From the NCBI RefSeq assembly GCF_029201545.1, contig NZ_CP104007.1, forward strand, positions 3,196,501 through 3,260,500: a stretch of 64,000 nucleotides of DNA, written 5' to 3'. The DNA is from Devosia sp. FJ2-5-3 (GTDB lineage: Bacteria > Pseudomonadota > Alphaproteobacteria > Rhizobiales > Devosiaceae). The notes below the pieces were generated by a model. The model was given only the letters and a program-made list of their open reading frames with translations. It ran no database searches and was not told the origin of the DNA. Positions within the stretch are counted from its first letter, which is position 1. Every line of letters starts with the position of its first letter. The position numbers were made by a program, and so were the translations under genes. Below are positions 43,307 to 51,985 of this stretch, one piece after another.

Positions 43307-44449
43307 ATGCTTGGTTTCCAGCCCTACGAGACGTTTCAGCTCCTTATCGAGACGGGTGGTGTCGATCGCACCAACACCCTGCTGATCGCAGCCTGCGACG
43401 CCTATGCGCGCCGTGGGCGCCCCACCGGTCCCGAAATGGAACAGTTCGAAACCCTTGCCAGCCGCCTGTTTCCGGCCGCAAGCCAGCAGGCCCGCGCCAA
43501 GGCGGCAGCCATTCTCGGACGCGCCGAACTGCTCTCGCCGGTCCTCGAAACCCTCGTGGTCGAGAACATCGGCGAGGACCTGATTTCCTTCATCGAATCG
43601 GCGGGCGAGCTGTCCGACCAGACCATGCTCGACATTATCGGGCGCTATGACGTTTCCGCCGCCGCCACCCTGGCGCGCCGCCCGAACCTGTCCAATGTGG
43701 TGCTGGCAAAACTCTTCCAGATGAACTCCCGGAAGGTCTACCGGGCGCTCGCGAGCAATCTGCACATCACTCCGCGCGGCCCCTATCTCAGCGCCCTCGC
43801 CCGCTCGGCCCAGATGGACCACATGGTTGCCGAAACCCTTGGTACACGTAGGGATTTTGACGCGGCACTGCTTGCCCCCGCCTTCTTCGACCTCTCCGAC
43901 GAGAACCGGATCCGGGTCATCCAGGCCTTCTCCAGCCGCCAAACTCCCCCGGCGCCGATCACCCGCACCATCGAGCAGCTGTCTGTCGCGACGACCGATT
44001 TGACCAAGGCCCTGATGAAGCTCTTCTCGGAAAACCGCCGTCCGGAAGTCACCCGCCTTCTCTCCCAGATCACCGGGCTCGATGAAGTCCGCTGCGGCCA
44101 GATCGCCCATGACGTCACCGGCGCATCGGTGTTCGTGATCCTGCGCGGCTTTGGCGTCTCGGCCTATGACGGGCTGAAGGTCCTGATCCACGCCACCAGC
44201 CACGACAATGAGCGCTCCAAGGCACTGGCCGATTTCGCCACATTGTTCGCGACAGTGTCACCGGAATCAATGGCTTACCTGATGAGCGCCTGGCGCGGTG
44301 AAGTGAATTTGCTGGACCTGTCCAAGCCGCAATACCAGCCGGTTTCCCAGCCCCGTCGCCGCGTCGCAGCATCGGCCGGCTCGGCGAACCCCGTGGTAGA
44401 ACAGGCCATGGAAGCCCTCTCCCGCATTGGCGCCCGCCGCGCCAGCTAA
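43307..44449 (+). CDS. DUF2336 domain protein
   Basis: A 380-residue all-helical protein of the alphaproteobacterial DUF2336 family. HEAT-like helical pairs are visible (AKAAAILGRAELLSPVLETLVVENI, DQTMLDIIGRYDVSAAATLARRP, SNVVLAKLFQMNSRKVYRALASN). A Ser/Pro-rich tail ends in a short helix. Function is not established; homologues often belong to cell-cycle or motility regulons. Convergent with the DUF1491 gene, 5 bp apart. Confidence 0.85.
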   Translation: MLGFQPYETFQLLIETGGVDRTNTLLIAACDAYARRGRPTGPEMEQFETLASRLFPAASQQARAKAAAILGRAELLSPVLETLVVENIGEDLISFIESAGELSDQTMLDIIGRYDVSAAATLARRPNLSNVVLAKLFQMNSRKVYRALASNLHITPRGPYLSALARSAQMDHMVAETLGTRRDFDAALLAPAFFDLSDENRIRVIQAFSSRQTPPAPITRTIEQLSVATTDLTKALMKLFSENRRPEVTRLLSQITGLDEVRCGQIAHDVTGASVFVILRGFGVSAYDGLKVLIHATSHDNERSKALADFATLFATVSPESMAYLMSAWRGEVNLLDLSKPQYQPVSQPRRRVAASAGSANPVVEQAMEALSRIGARRAS

Positions 44450-44454
44450 GCGGT

Positions 44455-44799
44455 TCAGGTCCGGGGATTGACCAGGTCGATCCCCGGATCATCCCCTCTC
44501 AGATCGAGGCTCAGCACCCATAGGTCGGGGTCAAAATCCTGCTCCCTTGCAATGCGGTCGCGAACAATCTGCGGCTCGACATGGGAAAAGCGACGCTGGA
44601 ACACCAGCGCCGCGCTGTCATCGCGGGATAATAGGGGTGCGGGGGTGAACAGCGAATAACTGCCATCGAGGTGATCCACCTCGATGAAGACCTGCCCGGC
44701 TATCGGATCTCCCCTGCGGGAGACCACGCACATATTGCCCAAATCATTGTGGCGCCGGACAAAAGCCATGCACCACAGATCGCTGCGCAGGCTGGCCAC
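44455..44799 (-). CDS. DUF1491 family protein
   Basis: A 114-residue soluble protein. LRSDLWCMAFVRRHNDLGNMCVVSRRGDPIAGQVFIEVDHLDG at the start and DRIAREQDFDPDLWVLSLD near the end are the DUF1491 pattern. The GTG start overlaps the stop of the peptidoglycan-binding gene (TAGTG), so it is the third gene of the kinase operon. Function unknown. Confidence 0.85.
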   Translation of the reverse strand: MASLRSDLWCMAFVRRHNDLGNMCVVSRRGDPIAGQVFIEVDHLDGSYSLFTPAPLLSRDDSAALVFQRRFSHVEPQIVRDRIAREQDFDPDLWVLSLDLRGDDPGIDLVNPRT

Positions 44800-45995
44800 T
44801 AGATGGCCGCGCCGGCGTCCCGCAGCAGTTTGACGAGGTCAGGCTGCACCTGCCCGGTAATCCTGTAGCGGTGGAAATTCTCGAATTCGCGGATGGCGCG
44901 GGCTGTTTCCGGTCCCGGATTGCCGTCGATGGCGCCGCGGAAGAAGCCGAGGCTCGCCAGCCCACTCTGGATCTGGGAAACCAGTGCAGCGTCATTTGCC
45001 GGCGGACCGGCATCTGGCACACGGGCCGAAGGGGCGGTGGTCGGCGCCACGACGGCCACTGTCACAGGCGCGGCCGAGGCGACCTGAACCGGCGCCGGCA
45101 TGGTCTGGGTGGGCAAGGGCGCGGTCGGGATGGGCGGGTTGGCCATGGCCTGCGGGCTCGAGCGCGAACCGTCCACCGCGGCAACGATCGAATCGAGTGT
45201 CTGGGCGGCGGTGGTCGCCACCTGGTCGAACACCTGTTCACCCGGAGAAAGCGTCGGCAGGCGCGCGATCACCTGGTCTGGCTGCTGGGCGACAGGCGCC
45301 TGGGGCTGAACGACAGGCGCTGGCTGGATCGCGGCGACCGGCTGCGCCACGGGCGCCTGCTGGGCGACCGGCTGAACGACTGGAGCAGGCTGCGGCGGAG
45401 CGACGGGCGCCATGGCCCGGCCGGCGCTATCGGCATTGAGGATGGCAGACACGACGCCCGAGGACAGTGCCCCCTGGGGCGCCATGCCATTGCGTTCCTC
45501 GAACGCCCGGATGGCGCGCGCGGTCATCGGACCATAATAGCCATCGACCTTGCCGTCGAAGAGGCGGAGTTCGGCCAGCTTTTTCTGGACCGCAAAGACT
45601 TCCTTATTGCCAACGGGCTGGTCAGGGACAGCCTGGGGAGCATTGGCGATCGACCCGGTTGTCTCGCTCGCCTGCGTCATCGCGGGCAGGACGTCCGCAC
45701 CATCCGACGCCTGCTCGCGCAGCGAAACCGGCGCGGGCACCGGCGCCTCGACCGACACGCTGGCGGGCACGGCACGGATCGGGCCGAAGAAGGGCGACGG
45801 ATGGTCCACGGTCTGGAAGTAGAGCGCATTGCTGCCGGCCAGGGCCGTCAGCGTCACCATGGCGAGCAGGCCCGTCGAGGCCAGCGGCGCCTTCATGTAA
45901 CGCGACAGGGTCCAGTGCCCCACCCGTGCGAGTTGCGACAGGAAAACGTTGCCAAGCTGGAGGGGCAACTGAGTCAGGATGGATGCCGTCGTCAT
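44799..45995 (-). CDS. membrane-anchored peptidoglycan-binding protein with two PG_binding_1 domains
   Basis: A 398-residue protein. A membrane anchor (TGLLAMVTLTALAGSNALYF, about residues 36-55) is followed by a first PG-binding domain (VFAVQKKLAELRLFDGKVDGYYGPMTARAIRAFEERNG). A long P/A/Q/V-rich linker leads to a second domain at the C-terminus (IQSGLASLGFFRGAIDGNPGPETARAIREFENFHRY). The linker would span the periplasm. ATG 45995 overlaps the kinase stop by 4 bp; an ATG nine codons upstream (46022) adds a Lys-rich prefix. It may couple the kinase to the cell wall. Confidence 0.85.
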   Translation of the reverse strand: MTTASILTQLPLQLGNVFLSQLARVGHWTLSRYMKAPLASTGLLAMVTLTALAGSNALYFQTVDHPSPFFGPIRAVPASVSVEAPVPAPVSLREQASDGADVLPAMTQASETTGSIANAPQAVPDQPVGNKEVFAVQKKLAELRLFDGKVDGYYGPMTARAIRAFEERNGMAPQGALSSGVVSAILNADSAGRAMAPVAPPQPAPVVQPVAQQAPVAQPVAAIQPAPVVQPQAPVAQQPDQVIARLPTLSPGEQVFDQVATTAAQTLDSIVAAVDGSRSSPQAMANPPIPTAPLPTQTMPAPVQVASAAPVTVAVVAPTTAPSARVPDAGPPANDAALVSQIQSGLASLGFFRGAIDGNPGPETARAIREFENFHRYRITGQVQPDLVKLLRDAGAAI

Positions 45996-47806
45996 TGCGC
46001 TTTTCTTTTTTCGTTTTGCCATGAAGTCTTGGGCGCTACAGGCTCGCGATGGAGAGGAAGAACAGTGGCAGTGTCCGCCATCTTGGTTGCCGGACCGTTT
46101 ATAGGAAGCAGCACGGTCATGGTTGTCCCCATGCCAATTTCGGACATGGCCCGCAAGGCGCCACCGTGCAGTTCCACCAGACCCTTGACGATGGAGAGGC
46201 CAAGGCCCGTTCCTTCATACTGGCGGGTGAGGCCGTCCTGGGCCTGGAAGAAGGGCTCGCCGATTCTTTCGAGCGCCATCGGCGCCATGCCGATTCCATT
46301 GTCGCGGACGGAAAAGCTGATCGACTGACCCTGCCGCTTGACCGTCAGAGTCACCGCGCCATCGGCGTGGCTGAACTTGACCGCATTGGAAAGCAGATTG
46401 AGCAGGATCTGCCGGCAGGCGCGTTCGTCGGCCATGATTTCGGGCAGGTTTGGCTCGATCTCGGTGGCGAGCGCGACCTTCTTGTTCTGCGCCGTGGTCT
46501 CGATCATGGCCAAGCACGCCGGAATGATCTCGTCGGGCTGAAAGCGGCTGGGCTCGATCTCGAACTTGCCCGCCTCGATCCGCGACATGTCGAGCAGCAT
46601 GCCCACCACGTCGAGCAGATGCCTGCCGCTCTGCTGGATCAGGCCGGCATATTCCTTGTGCGTGCTCGAGAGTTCGCCGCCAATCCCCGATGCCATCATC
46701 TCGGAAAATCCGACCACGGCATTGAGCGGGGTCCGGAGTTCGTGACCGATGGTGGCGAGAAAGCGCGACTTGGCCTGGGAGGCCTCTTCAGCGGCGCGGT
46801 GCGCTGCAGTCTTGGAGGCATCCGCATCCTTGCGTTCCGTCACGTCGCGCAACATGGCGATGACTTCGTGGCGTGCCTCGGCTGCGTCTTCGACCACAGG
46901 CGAGAAGCGCACCTCGACCCAGATGAACACCGGGATAGTGCTGGCAATGGCGTCGTCGTCGTGGCGCATGCGCACTTCGATCGTGCGGTTCTTGCCCGCC
47001 ATATTGGCATCGGCAAAGGCGGTCATGTAGAGCGGGCGATCAAGGACATGCACGCGCTCGGCCAATGCCGTGCCCTGGACCTGGTAGCGCGGGCACCCCA
47101 AGAGCTTCTCCGCCGAACGCGAGGCAAAAAGCAGTTCCCCATCGCTCGAATAGCGCAACACCGCGTCCTGGACATGCTCGACGAGGTGTCGATAGGCGTT
47201 CACCTGCGCCTTGTCCTGAACGACGAAGGCGGCGTTGATGTGATGGGTGGTGTGAATGATCATGGCCACGGCCAAGGCAAAGGCGATCGCGCCCGTTGCT
47301 ATGGCGGGCTGGGTGAAGGTCGAAGCCGCGGGCACGCCCAGCATGGAGGCGAGCGTACTCATCAGAATGATCGCAGCCGTCGCGATCCAGCTCAACCGAC
47401 GGATCGGCCTGGTGGCGAGCAGCGCGGCCAGCACGGGGCCCATCAGCGTGAGCGCCAGCCCAGAATCGCCAAGGCGCACGTCGAGCAGGGTCAGAATCAG
47501 GCCAGCCCCCATCAGCGTCGACACCTGCGCGAGCGCGGCTTCGTCAAAGCGATGACGCTGGTGCAACGACAGGCTGACCATGCCCCCGACGAGGCCTGCG
47601 CAAGCGATGATGAACGGCAGTGCGGCCTGGGTGACCAGCAGCCAGATCGAGAACGGCATGGCGACTGCCGATGCGGCGATCAGCATGAAGGCGTTTTCAG
47701 CGATGGTCTTGCGGCGCTGCATTTCGGGGCGAGCACTGCCGGCCTTCGCCGGTGCGCTCCCCCTGCGGGCGCCGAACTGGACAATGCTAGCCATCAAAAA
47801 ACTCAT
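45992..47806 (-). CDS. membrane sensor histidine kinase, DivJ/PleC-like
   Basis: A 604-residue kinase. Six or so membrane helices (about 40-190), a PAS domain (HLVEHVQDAVLRYSSDGELLFASRSAEKLLG to MLRDVTERK), then HisKA with FLATIGHELRTPLNAVVGFSEMM and HLLDVVGMLLDMSRIEAGKFEIEPSRF. The HATPase boxes are LLNLLSNAVKFS, DNGIGM and GTGLGLSIVKGL. The HisKA sequence resembles the DivJ/PleC/PdhS group that controls DivK and CtrA, but I cannot confirm orthology. ATG 47806 is chosen; ATG 47794 is possible. A CtrA-like box lies upstream. Confidence 0.88.
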   Translation of the reverse strand: MSFLMASIVQFGARRGSAPAKAGSARPEMQRRKTIAENAFMLIAASAVAMPFSIWLLVTQAALPFIIACAGLVGGMVSLSLHQRHRFDEAALAQVSTLMGAGLILTLLDVRLGDSGLALTLMGPVLAALLATRPIRRLSWIATAAIILMSTLASMLGVPAASTFTQPAIATGAIAFALAVAMIIHTTHHINAAFVVQDKAQVNAYRHLVEHVQDAVLRYSSDGELLFASRSAEKLLGCPRYQVQGTALAERVHVLDRPLYMTAFADANMAGKNRTIEVRMRHDDDAIASTIPVFIWVEVRFSPVVEDAAEARHEVIAMLRDVTERKDADASKTAAHRAAEEASQAKSRFLATIGHELRTPLNAVVGFSEMMASGIGGELSSTHKEYAGLIQQSGRHLLDVVGMLLDMSRIEAGKFEIEPSRFQPDEIIPACLAMIETTAQNKKVALATEIEPNLPEIMADERACRQILLNLLSNAVKFSHADGAVTLTVKRQGQSISFSVRDNGIGMAPMALERIGEPFFQAQDGLTRQYEGTGLGLSIVKGLVELHGGALRAMSEIGMGTTMTVLLPINGPATKMADTATVLPLHREPVAPKTSWQNEKRKAQ

Positions 47807-47917
47807 ACTCGAGACGCCACTCTTCCGGCCCGGTCGCCGGCTGCCACGACCCCTTGCGGTGCCGCTTGCCTGATTGGTGCAGGTCTTGCCTGGAGCGCAC
47901 ATTCGCGCAGCAACCGC

Positions 47918-47932
47918 TAAGACGGATTTAAG
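47918..47932 (-). promoter_or_regulatory. candidate CtrA box upstream of the DivJ/PleC-like kinase
   Basis: The minus strand reads TTAA-ATCCGTC-TTAG, one base off TTAA-N7-TTAA, about 115 bp upstream of the kinase start. The gene-free stretch 47807-48108 shows nothing else beyond a CCGC...GCGG partial inverted repeat around the same site. Confidence 0.3.
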
Positions 47933-48108
47933 TCTGCGGTTCGCGTCCCGCTTTCGACAGATAGCGTAAACAAGGGGTTGCGCCCCTCCAAAAGTGCGAC
48001 GGCATTTGTTTCAAATTTTAGGAAGCTGGCGCAGCCGCCTTTAACGGGGGGATCCTAGGGTGAAGCCAAGAAGAGCGGGAATCGGCCCGTTCGGACCCAT
48101 TATTCGAC

Positions 48109-48405
48109 ATGATGTTCCTTTTACGCTCCGCATTCTGGCTCACAGTGGCATTCGTGGTCATCCGACCCGAATTCGACGTGGCACAGACCGCAACCGCACT
48201 CTCCAACGAGGCGGTAGCGCGGGGCGGTCAGTTCGTCGCCGGCCAGGTCGAAGCCATCGAATGCGATAATTTGGCCTGTCTCGGCGGCAAGGCGGTCGTT
48301 TCGGCCGCACTCCAGCCCGTGCCGCGTCCCGTCCCTCACATGCAAGCTCTGCCGGGACCCGATTCGATCCCATTGCCCCGACCTCGGCCGGATCACTCGG
48401 GCTAA
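48109..48405 (+). CDS. small exported DUF5330-like protein
   Basis: A 98-residue protein. The opening MMFLLRSAFWLTVAFVVIRP is a signal anchor of the type found in small DUF5330 proteins of Hyphomicrobiales. The middle has two cysteines (ECDNLACLGG) and the tail is proline-rich (VPRPVPHMQALPGPDSIPLPRPRP). Function unknown. A hairpin terminator follows 50 bp downstream. Confidence 0.65.
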   Translation: MMFLLRSAFWLTVAFVVIRPEFDVAQTATALSNEAVARGGQFVAGQVEAIECDNLACLGGKAVVSAALQPVPRPVPHMQALPGPDSIPLPRPRPDHSG

Positions 48406-48454
48406 AGGCGTGGGCTCCCTCCCCTGGGTGCCCCGTTCAAGGCAAGTCTTACTG

Positions 48455-48490
48455 CCGCAGGCACCCCCAGTGCTTGCGGCTTTTCTTTTC
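48455..48490 (+). terminator. Rho-independent terminator
   Basis: CCGCAGGCAC (48455-48464), loop CCCCA, GTGCTTGCGG (48470-48479): a 10 bp stem with one G-T mismatch, followed by CTTTTCTTTT. It ends the DUF5330-like transcript, or possibly a short RNA starting in 48406-48454. Confidence 0.75.
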
Positions 48491-48549
48491 GATCCCAGAC
48501 GATCCATCCGGCGCTGGAAACTCATGGGGCCATGGCTTAGATAGAGACC

Positions 48550-48978
48550 ATGACACATCCGCAGGCTTTCCAGGACATTGCCGACAACCTTTCCTTTCTC
48601 GACGATTGGGAAGATCGGTATCGCTATATCATCGAACTGGGCCAGGGGCTGGCCAGGCTGGACGAGGCCGAGCGCACGGCCGCCAACAAGGTCAATGGCT
48701 GCGTTTCCCAGGTCTGGCTCGTCGCCGAACCGACGCAGGGCGAAAACGCGCCGCAGCTCCGCTTCCGCGGCGAAAGCGACGCGATGATCGTTCAGGGGCT
48801 CGTTGCCGTGCTGCTCTCGCTTTATTCAGACCGTCCGGCGCGCGAAATTGCCGAGACCGACGCCATTGCCCTTTTCGACGAGATCGGGCTACGCGAGCAC
48901 CTCACGACGCAGCGTTCAAACGGGCTGGTTGCCATGGTCAACCGCATTCGCGGCGAGGCGCGCGCGCTGCTCAACTGA
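48550..48978 (+). CDS. SufE family sulfur-transfer protein
   Basis: A 142-residue SufE protein that accepts sulfur from a cysteine desulfurase for Fe-S cluster assembly. FQDIADNLSFLDDWEDRYRYIIELGQGLARLDEAERTAANKVNGCVSQVWLV contains the acceptor Cys in VNGCVSQVW. The C-terminal LREHLTTQRSNGLVAMVNRIRGEA is typical. Its 3' end overlaps the convergent acyltransferase gene by 63 bp. Confidence 0.93.
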   Translation: MTHPQAFQDIADNLSFLDDWEDRYRYIIELGQGLARLDEAERTAANKVNGCVSQVWLVAEPTQGENAPQLRFRGESDAMIVQGLVAVLLSLYSDRPAREIAETDAIALFDEIGLREHLTTQRSNGLVAMVNRIRGEARALLN

Positions 48979-50001
48979 CCGCGCGCGAAACCAGTTGAGC
49001 AGCGGCAGCTCAAGTTTACGGTAAAGCACCATGCCGATCCCGGTGCCGCCGACGACCGACAATGCAGTGATGGCCAGAGCTGCTCCCGGCACGCCCCTGC
49101 CGAAGAAATGCAGCCAGATCCCCGCGATCATGGCCACGGCAAAGATATGCGCCAGATAGATGGAGTATGAGGCATCGCCGATCCACTCCATCAGCGCGAT
49201 GCGCGGCACTTCATTGTCGAACCGGACCAACAGACCAACGGCCCCAAGGGCGAAGACCAGGAACCCGGCAAAGGCCGTAATGTCCTCGACGGCCTCGCCA
49301 CCCCATGAAAAGCCTTCCACTAGACCCATGGCCGCAAGAACGCCGATCGCACCGATCAGCGGGCCCGAGATCCGACCGAGCCGGCCCTCGATATGGGCAA
49401 GGCCAAGCCAGGCGCCGGCGATGAAGGCCAGCGGCATATAGCTGGTGTAGAACTGCGCAAAGGCGCTGTCCGGTGGCCAAATTTGCCCGATGAGCGCCAT
49501 GGCGAGATAGGCCATCGTCAGCCAGAGCAGCCGGCGTCGCGCCGTCACCATCGCCAGCAGCGCAAAGCTCACATAAAAGAACATCTCGTAATTGAGGGTC
49601 CAGCCGAGCTTATACAGCGGGTGGATGCCATGGCTGGCGGCATTGTGGAACGGCACGAAAGCCAGTGACAAAAGCAATTGCTGGGCGTCGAACACAGTGG
49701 TCTTGAACAATTGCGGCGCGACCAGTGCCAGGGCCGCGGCGACCAGGGTAAAGGCCCAGTAGAGCGGGACGATGCGCTGCACCCGACGGCGCATGAAGCC
49801 GATCGGATCGAACCGCCCGCTCTCCGTCACCGTCACCATGATGAAGCCGGAGATGACGAAGAACAGGATCACGCCGAGCCAGCCCAGACGCCCATAGACC
49901 AGCGGTTGGCTGACCAGTGGATAGAGCAGTGCATGGGAAGCGAGGACCAGCAGCGCTGCCAGGCCGCGCAAATATTGGACGGTGACGATCTTCGAGGTCA
50001 T
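48916..50001 (-). CDS. acyltransferase 3 family membrane protein
   Basis: A 361-residue multi-pass protein of the OafA/acyltransferase 3 family. The N-terminal VQYLRGLAALLVLASHALLY contains the catalytic R-G/H pattern; VILFFVISGFIMV, FMRRRVQRIVPLYW and the C-terminal IGDASYSIYLAHIFAVAMI follow. It probably acylates a surface polysaccharide. ATG 50001 is preferred; ATGs at 50037 and 50073 are in frame. Confidence 0.88.
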   Translation of the reverse strand: MTSKIVTVQYLRGLAALLVLASHALLYPLVSQPLVYGRLGWLGVILFFVISGFIMVTVTESGRFDPIGFMRRRVQRIVPLYWAFTLVAAALALVAPQLFKTTVFDAQQLLLSLAFVPFHNAASHGIHPLYKLGWTLNYEMFFYVSFALLAMVTARRRLLWLTMAYLAMALIGQIWPPDSAFAQFYTSYMPLAFIAGAWLGLAHIEGRLGRISGPLIGAIGVLAAMGLVEGFSWGGEAVEDITAFAGFLVFALGAVGLLVRFDNEVPRIALMEWIGDASYSIYLAHIFAVAMIAGIWLHFFGRGVPGAALAITALSVVGGTGIGMVLYRKLELPLLNWFRARSVEQRARLAANAVDHGNQPV

Positions 50002-50075
50002 GCGCTGCCGGATTTTTGGATTGCTCCCTGTTACCATGTCACGGAGCCCAAGGCACAATCCCAGCGCAAACATCG

Positions 50076-50567
50076 TTAAGTTTCATCCACGAACATCTTT
50101 GGACGCGCTTCCAGCCAACCGCGCTGGTGGCCCTTCTCTGCTCCGCTGCCGGACGCATCGAGGCCGTAGAGCGCCGCCAATTGATCGAGAGCCACCCGCA
50201 GGACCAGCTTGGCGCTGCGCCGGGGCCAGGCGCGCTCGGCCTCCACCTCCTGCAGGCCGCGGTCGAAGCCGCAGACATCGAAGAGCACCGACCAGCAGTC
50301 ACGCGGCAAACTGCGCGCCAACTCGGCGAGCCGTTTCCGGGCGTCGGCGGCACTGTCAGCCAATTCGGCCTGACCCGAATGCCCGCGGGGGCCGCCGATT
50401 CTGGTTGGGTCATAGGACATGGTTACGCGCTGGGCGAGGCGGGCCCGTTCGAATCCCCGCATCAATCGGCTCGCTGCCTGCCCATGATGGGCCTCGAGAA
50501 AGGCAGGCTCATTGCCGACTGCGCCCAGAAGACGTTCGACTGCGCGGGGCACGGCCGGGCTAGTCAT
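50076..50567 (-). CDS. DUF6456 domain protein
   Basis: A 163-residue protein. SRLMRGFERARLAQRVTMSYDPTRIGG and RDCWSVLFDVCGFDRGLQEVEAERAWPRRSAKLVLRVALDQLAALYGL are DUF6456 hallmarks; the latter resembles the ends of phage-type replication or transcription regulators. ATG 50567 has GGGAGAGGG upstream and lies inside the end of the DnaA-like gene (8 bp overlap), so the two are coupled. Function unknown, probably DNA-linked. Confidence 0.8.
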   Translation of the reverse strand: MTSPAVPRAVERLLGAVGNEPAFLEAHHGQAASRLMRGFERARLAQRVTMSYDPTRIGGPRGHSGQAELADSAADARKRLAELARSLPRDCWSVLFDVCGFDRGLQEVEAERAWPRRSAKLVLRVALDQLAALYGLDASGSGAEKGHQRGWLEARPKMFVDET

Positions 50568-50919
50568 TTCCCTCTCCCGACAGCAGCACGCTTTCGAGCC
50601 GGTCCATCTCTGCATCGAAGACCGGATCGTCCCGCAAATCCTCGATCAGCCCGCAGGCGTATGAGACAGTAGTCCTATCACGCCCGAAGGCCTCGCCGAT
50701 CTCTGCAAGGCTGACGCCGAACACCACATGGGAAAGATACATCGCCATCTGGCGGGCGCGCGCAGTCTTGGCGCGGCAACGTGAAAAGTGGACAAGCAGT
50801 CGAATTGGAACATTTCTCTCCCGCGCCACCAAGGCGATGGCCGACGAGACTTCTGCTTGTCCCCGCCCCCTGGGGGGCTGCAAAATAGCAGCACTATCCT
50901 TGTCTTGTTCGATTCGCAC
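50560..50919 (-). CDS. stand-alone DnaA domain IV-like DNA-binding protein
   Basis: A 119-residue protein. Residues 50-105 match the C-terminal helix-turn-helix of DnaA: RARQMAMYLSHVVFGVSLAEIGEAFGRDRTTVSYAC, including the FGRDRTTV signature that reads DnaA boxes. The AAA+ ATPase is absent. Such proteins could compete with DnaA or regulate transcription. Coupled to DUF6456; mucR lies 156 bp upstream on the same strand. Confidence 0.85.
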   Translation of the reverse strand: MRIEQDKDSAAILQPPRGRGQAEVSSAIALVARERNVPIRLLVHFSRCRAKTARARQMAMYLSHVVFGVSLAEIGEAFGRDRTTVSYACGLIEDLRDDPVFDAEMDRLESVLLSGEGND

Positions 50920-51075
50920 TTTAGGCCTCCTCGCAATATAGGACTTTATTCCTATCTTTCTTGCACGGCTATGCCGGGAGGGGGATAAGTCGAATAAATC
51001 TTATGTGCAGGGGGCGAAACGACGATAGCCGCCCAAGGGGCGGCTATCGAAATAGGCAAAATCGAATCAGGCGGC

Positions 51076-51498
51076 TTAGCTGGCCTTGCGGCCCAGGCCG
51101 TTATCCTTGGCAAGCTTGGAGCGAGTGGCCGAGTAGCTCGGAGCAACCATGGGATAGTCTGCGGGCAAGCCCCACTTCTCGCGATATTCCTCGGGAGACA
51201 GATTATAGTGGGTGCGCAGGTGACGCTTGAGGGATTTGAACTTCTTTCCGTCTTCAAGGCAGATGATGTAGTCCGGCGCAACCGATTTGCGCACCGGCAC
51301 TGCGGGCTTGAGTTCTTCGACCGGAGCGGGAACCTCGTTCGTACGCAAGGCGCGCAGGGCGCCATGTACATCGGTGATCAAACGCGCAAGATCGGTGGGG
51401 CTAACTGCGTTATGGCTTACATATGCGGAGACGATGTCGGCGCTGAGTTCAACGAGGTCAAATTCCCCGGCCTCTACCGGGGCGGCGTTGTCGTTCAT
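51076..51498 (-). CDS. mucR: MucR family zinc-finger transcriptional regulator
   Basis: A 140-residue Ros/MucR regulator, which in rhizobia and Brucella is a global, H-NS-like silencer of exopolysaccharide, motility and virulence genes. The zinc finger is [18 protein letters not shown] (Cys-x2-Asp ... His-x4-His), followed by the conserved [42 protein letters not shown] 51498 has GGAAGG upstream. The AT-rich upstream region (51499-51623) suits MucR autoregulation. Confidence 0.95.
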   Translation of the reverse strand: MNDNAAPVEAGEFDLVELSADIVSAYVSHNAVSPTDLARLITDVHGALRALRTNEVPAPVEELKPAVPVRKSVAPDYIICLEDGKKFKSLKRHLRTHYNLSPEEYREKWGLPADYPMVAPSYSATRSKLAKDNGLGRKAS

Positions 51499-51623
51499 GA
51501 TAGTCAACCTTCCAGGCTTTTTATTGGGCGACAACAAGGGCAGTAGTCGCCTTCTTTCTTTCCTAGGGTGGATTATTGCAATGTGCAAGCCGACCCACCA
51601 CAGCAACCACTTAACACTTTGGA

Positions 51624-51980
51624 CTATTCATGTGGCCGAATTTTGCCAGCTACCAAGTCAAGATCGTTTTGAATCGTATTTTGGTAAAATTTATCGCCCG
51701 CTAAATAACTAGACCTCGCAAGAAGATGCGCAGAGACCGGCGTAGTCAAGACCAAAAATAATATTCCAATTACTGCACGGACCCAAATTGCGGCATCCAT
51801 GCTTACTATGCCAACTGCAAGTAAAACCAGACCGCCGCCAACCACCCCGGCCTTCGAGGCGGCATGCAATCGCGTCAACAGGTCGGGAAGTCTGAGAACG
51901 CCAATTGCTGCCAGCAGCGAAAATGCCGCACCAGACAAAAGTATTACTCCGCCGATGTAACTAACAAGTTCCTGGGCCAT
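51624..51980 (-). CDS. mnhG: Mrp-type antiporter subunit G
   Basis: A 118-residue subunit with three helices: [40 protein letters not shown] is the MnhG/PhaG signature. It is the last gene of the A-to-G operon of the seven-subunit Na+(K+)/H+ antiporter. ATG 51980 starts 5 bp after the mnhF stop. The tail ([20 protein letters not shown]) is encoded by AT-richer DNA than the rest. Confidence 0.92.
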   Translation of the reverse strand: MAQELVSYIGGVILLSGAAFSLLAAIGVLRLPDLLTRLHAASKAGVVGGGLVLLAVGIVSMDAAIWVRAVIGILFLVLTTPVSAHLLARSSYLAGDKFYQNTIQNDLDLVAGKIRPHE

Positions 51981-51985
51981 TTTGA

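Noticed and set aside
43286..44203. A 305-codon open frame opposite the DUF2336 gene
   Set aside because: The plus-strand product is a recognisable DUF2336 protein; the antisense frame has no family features.
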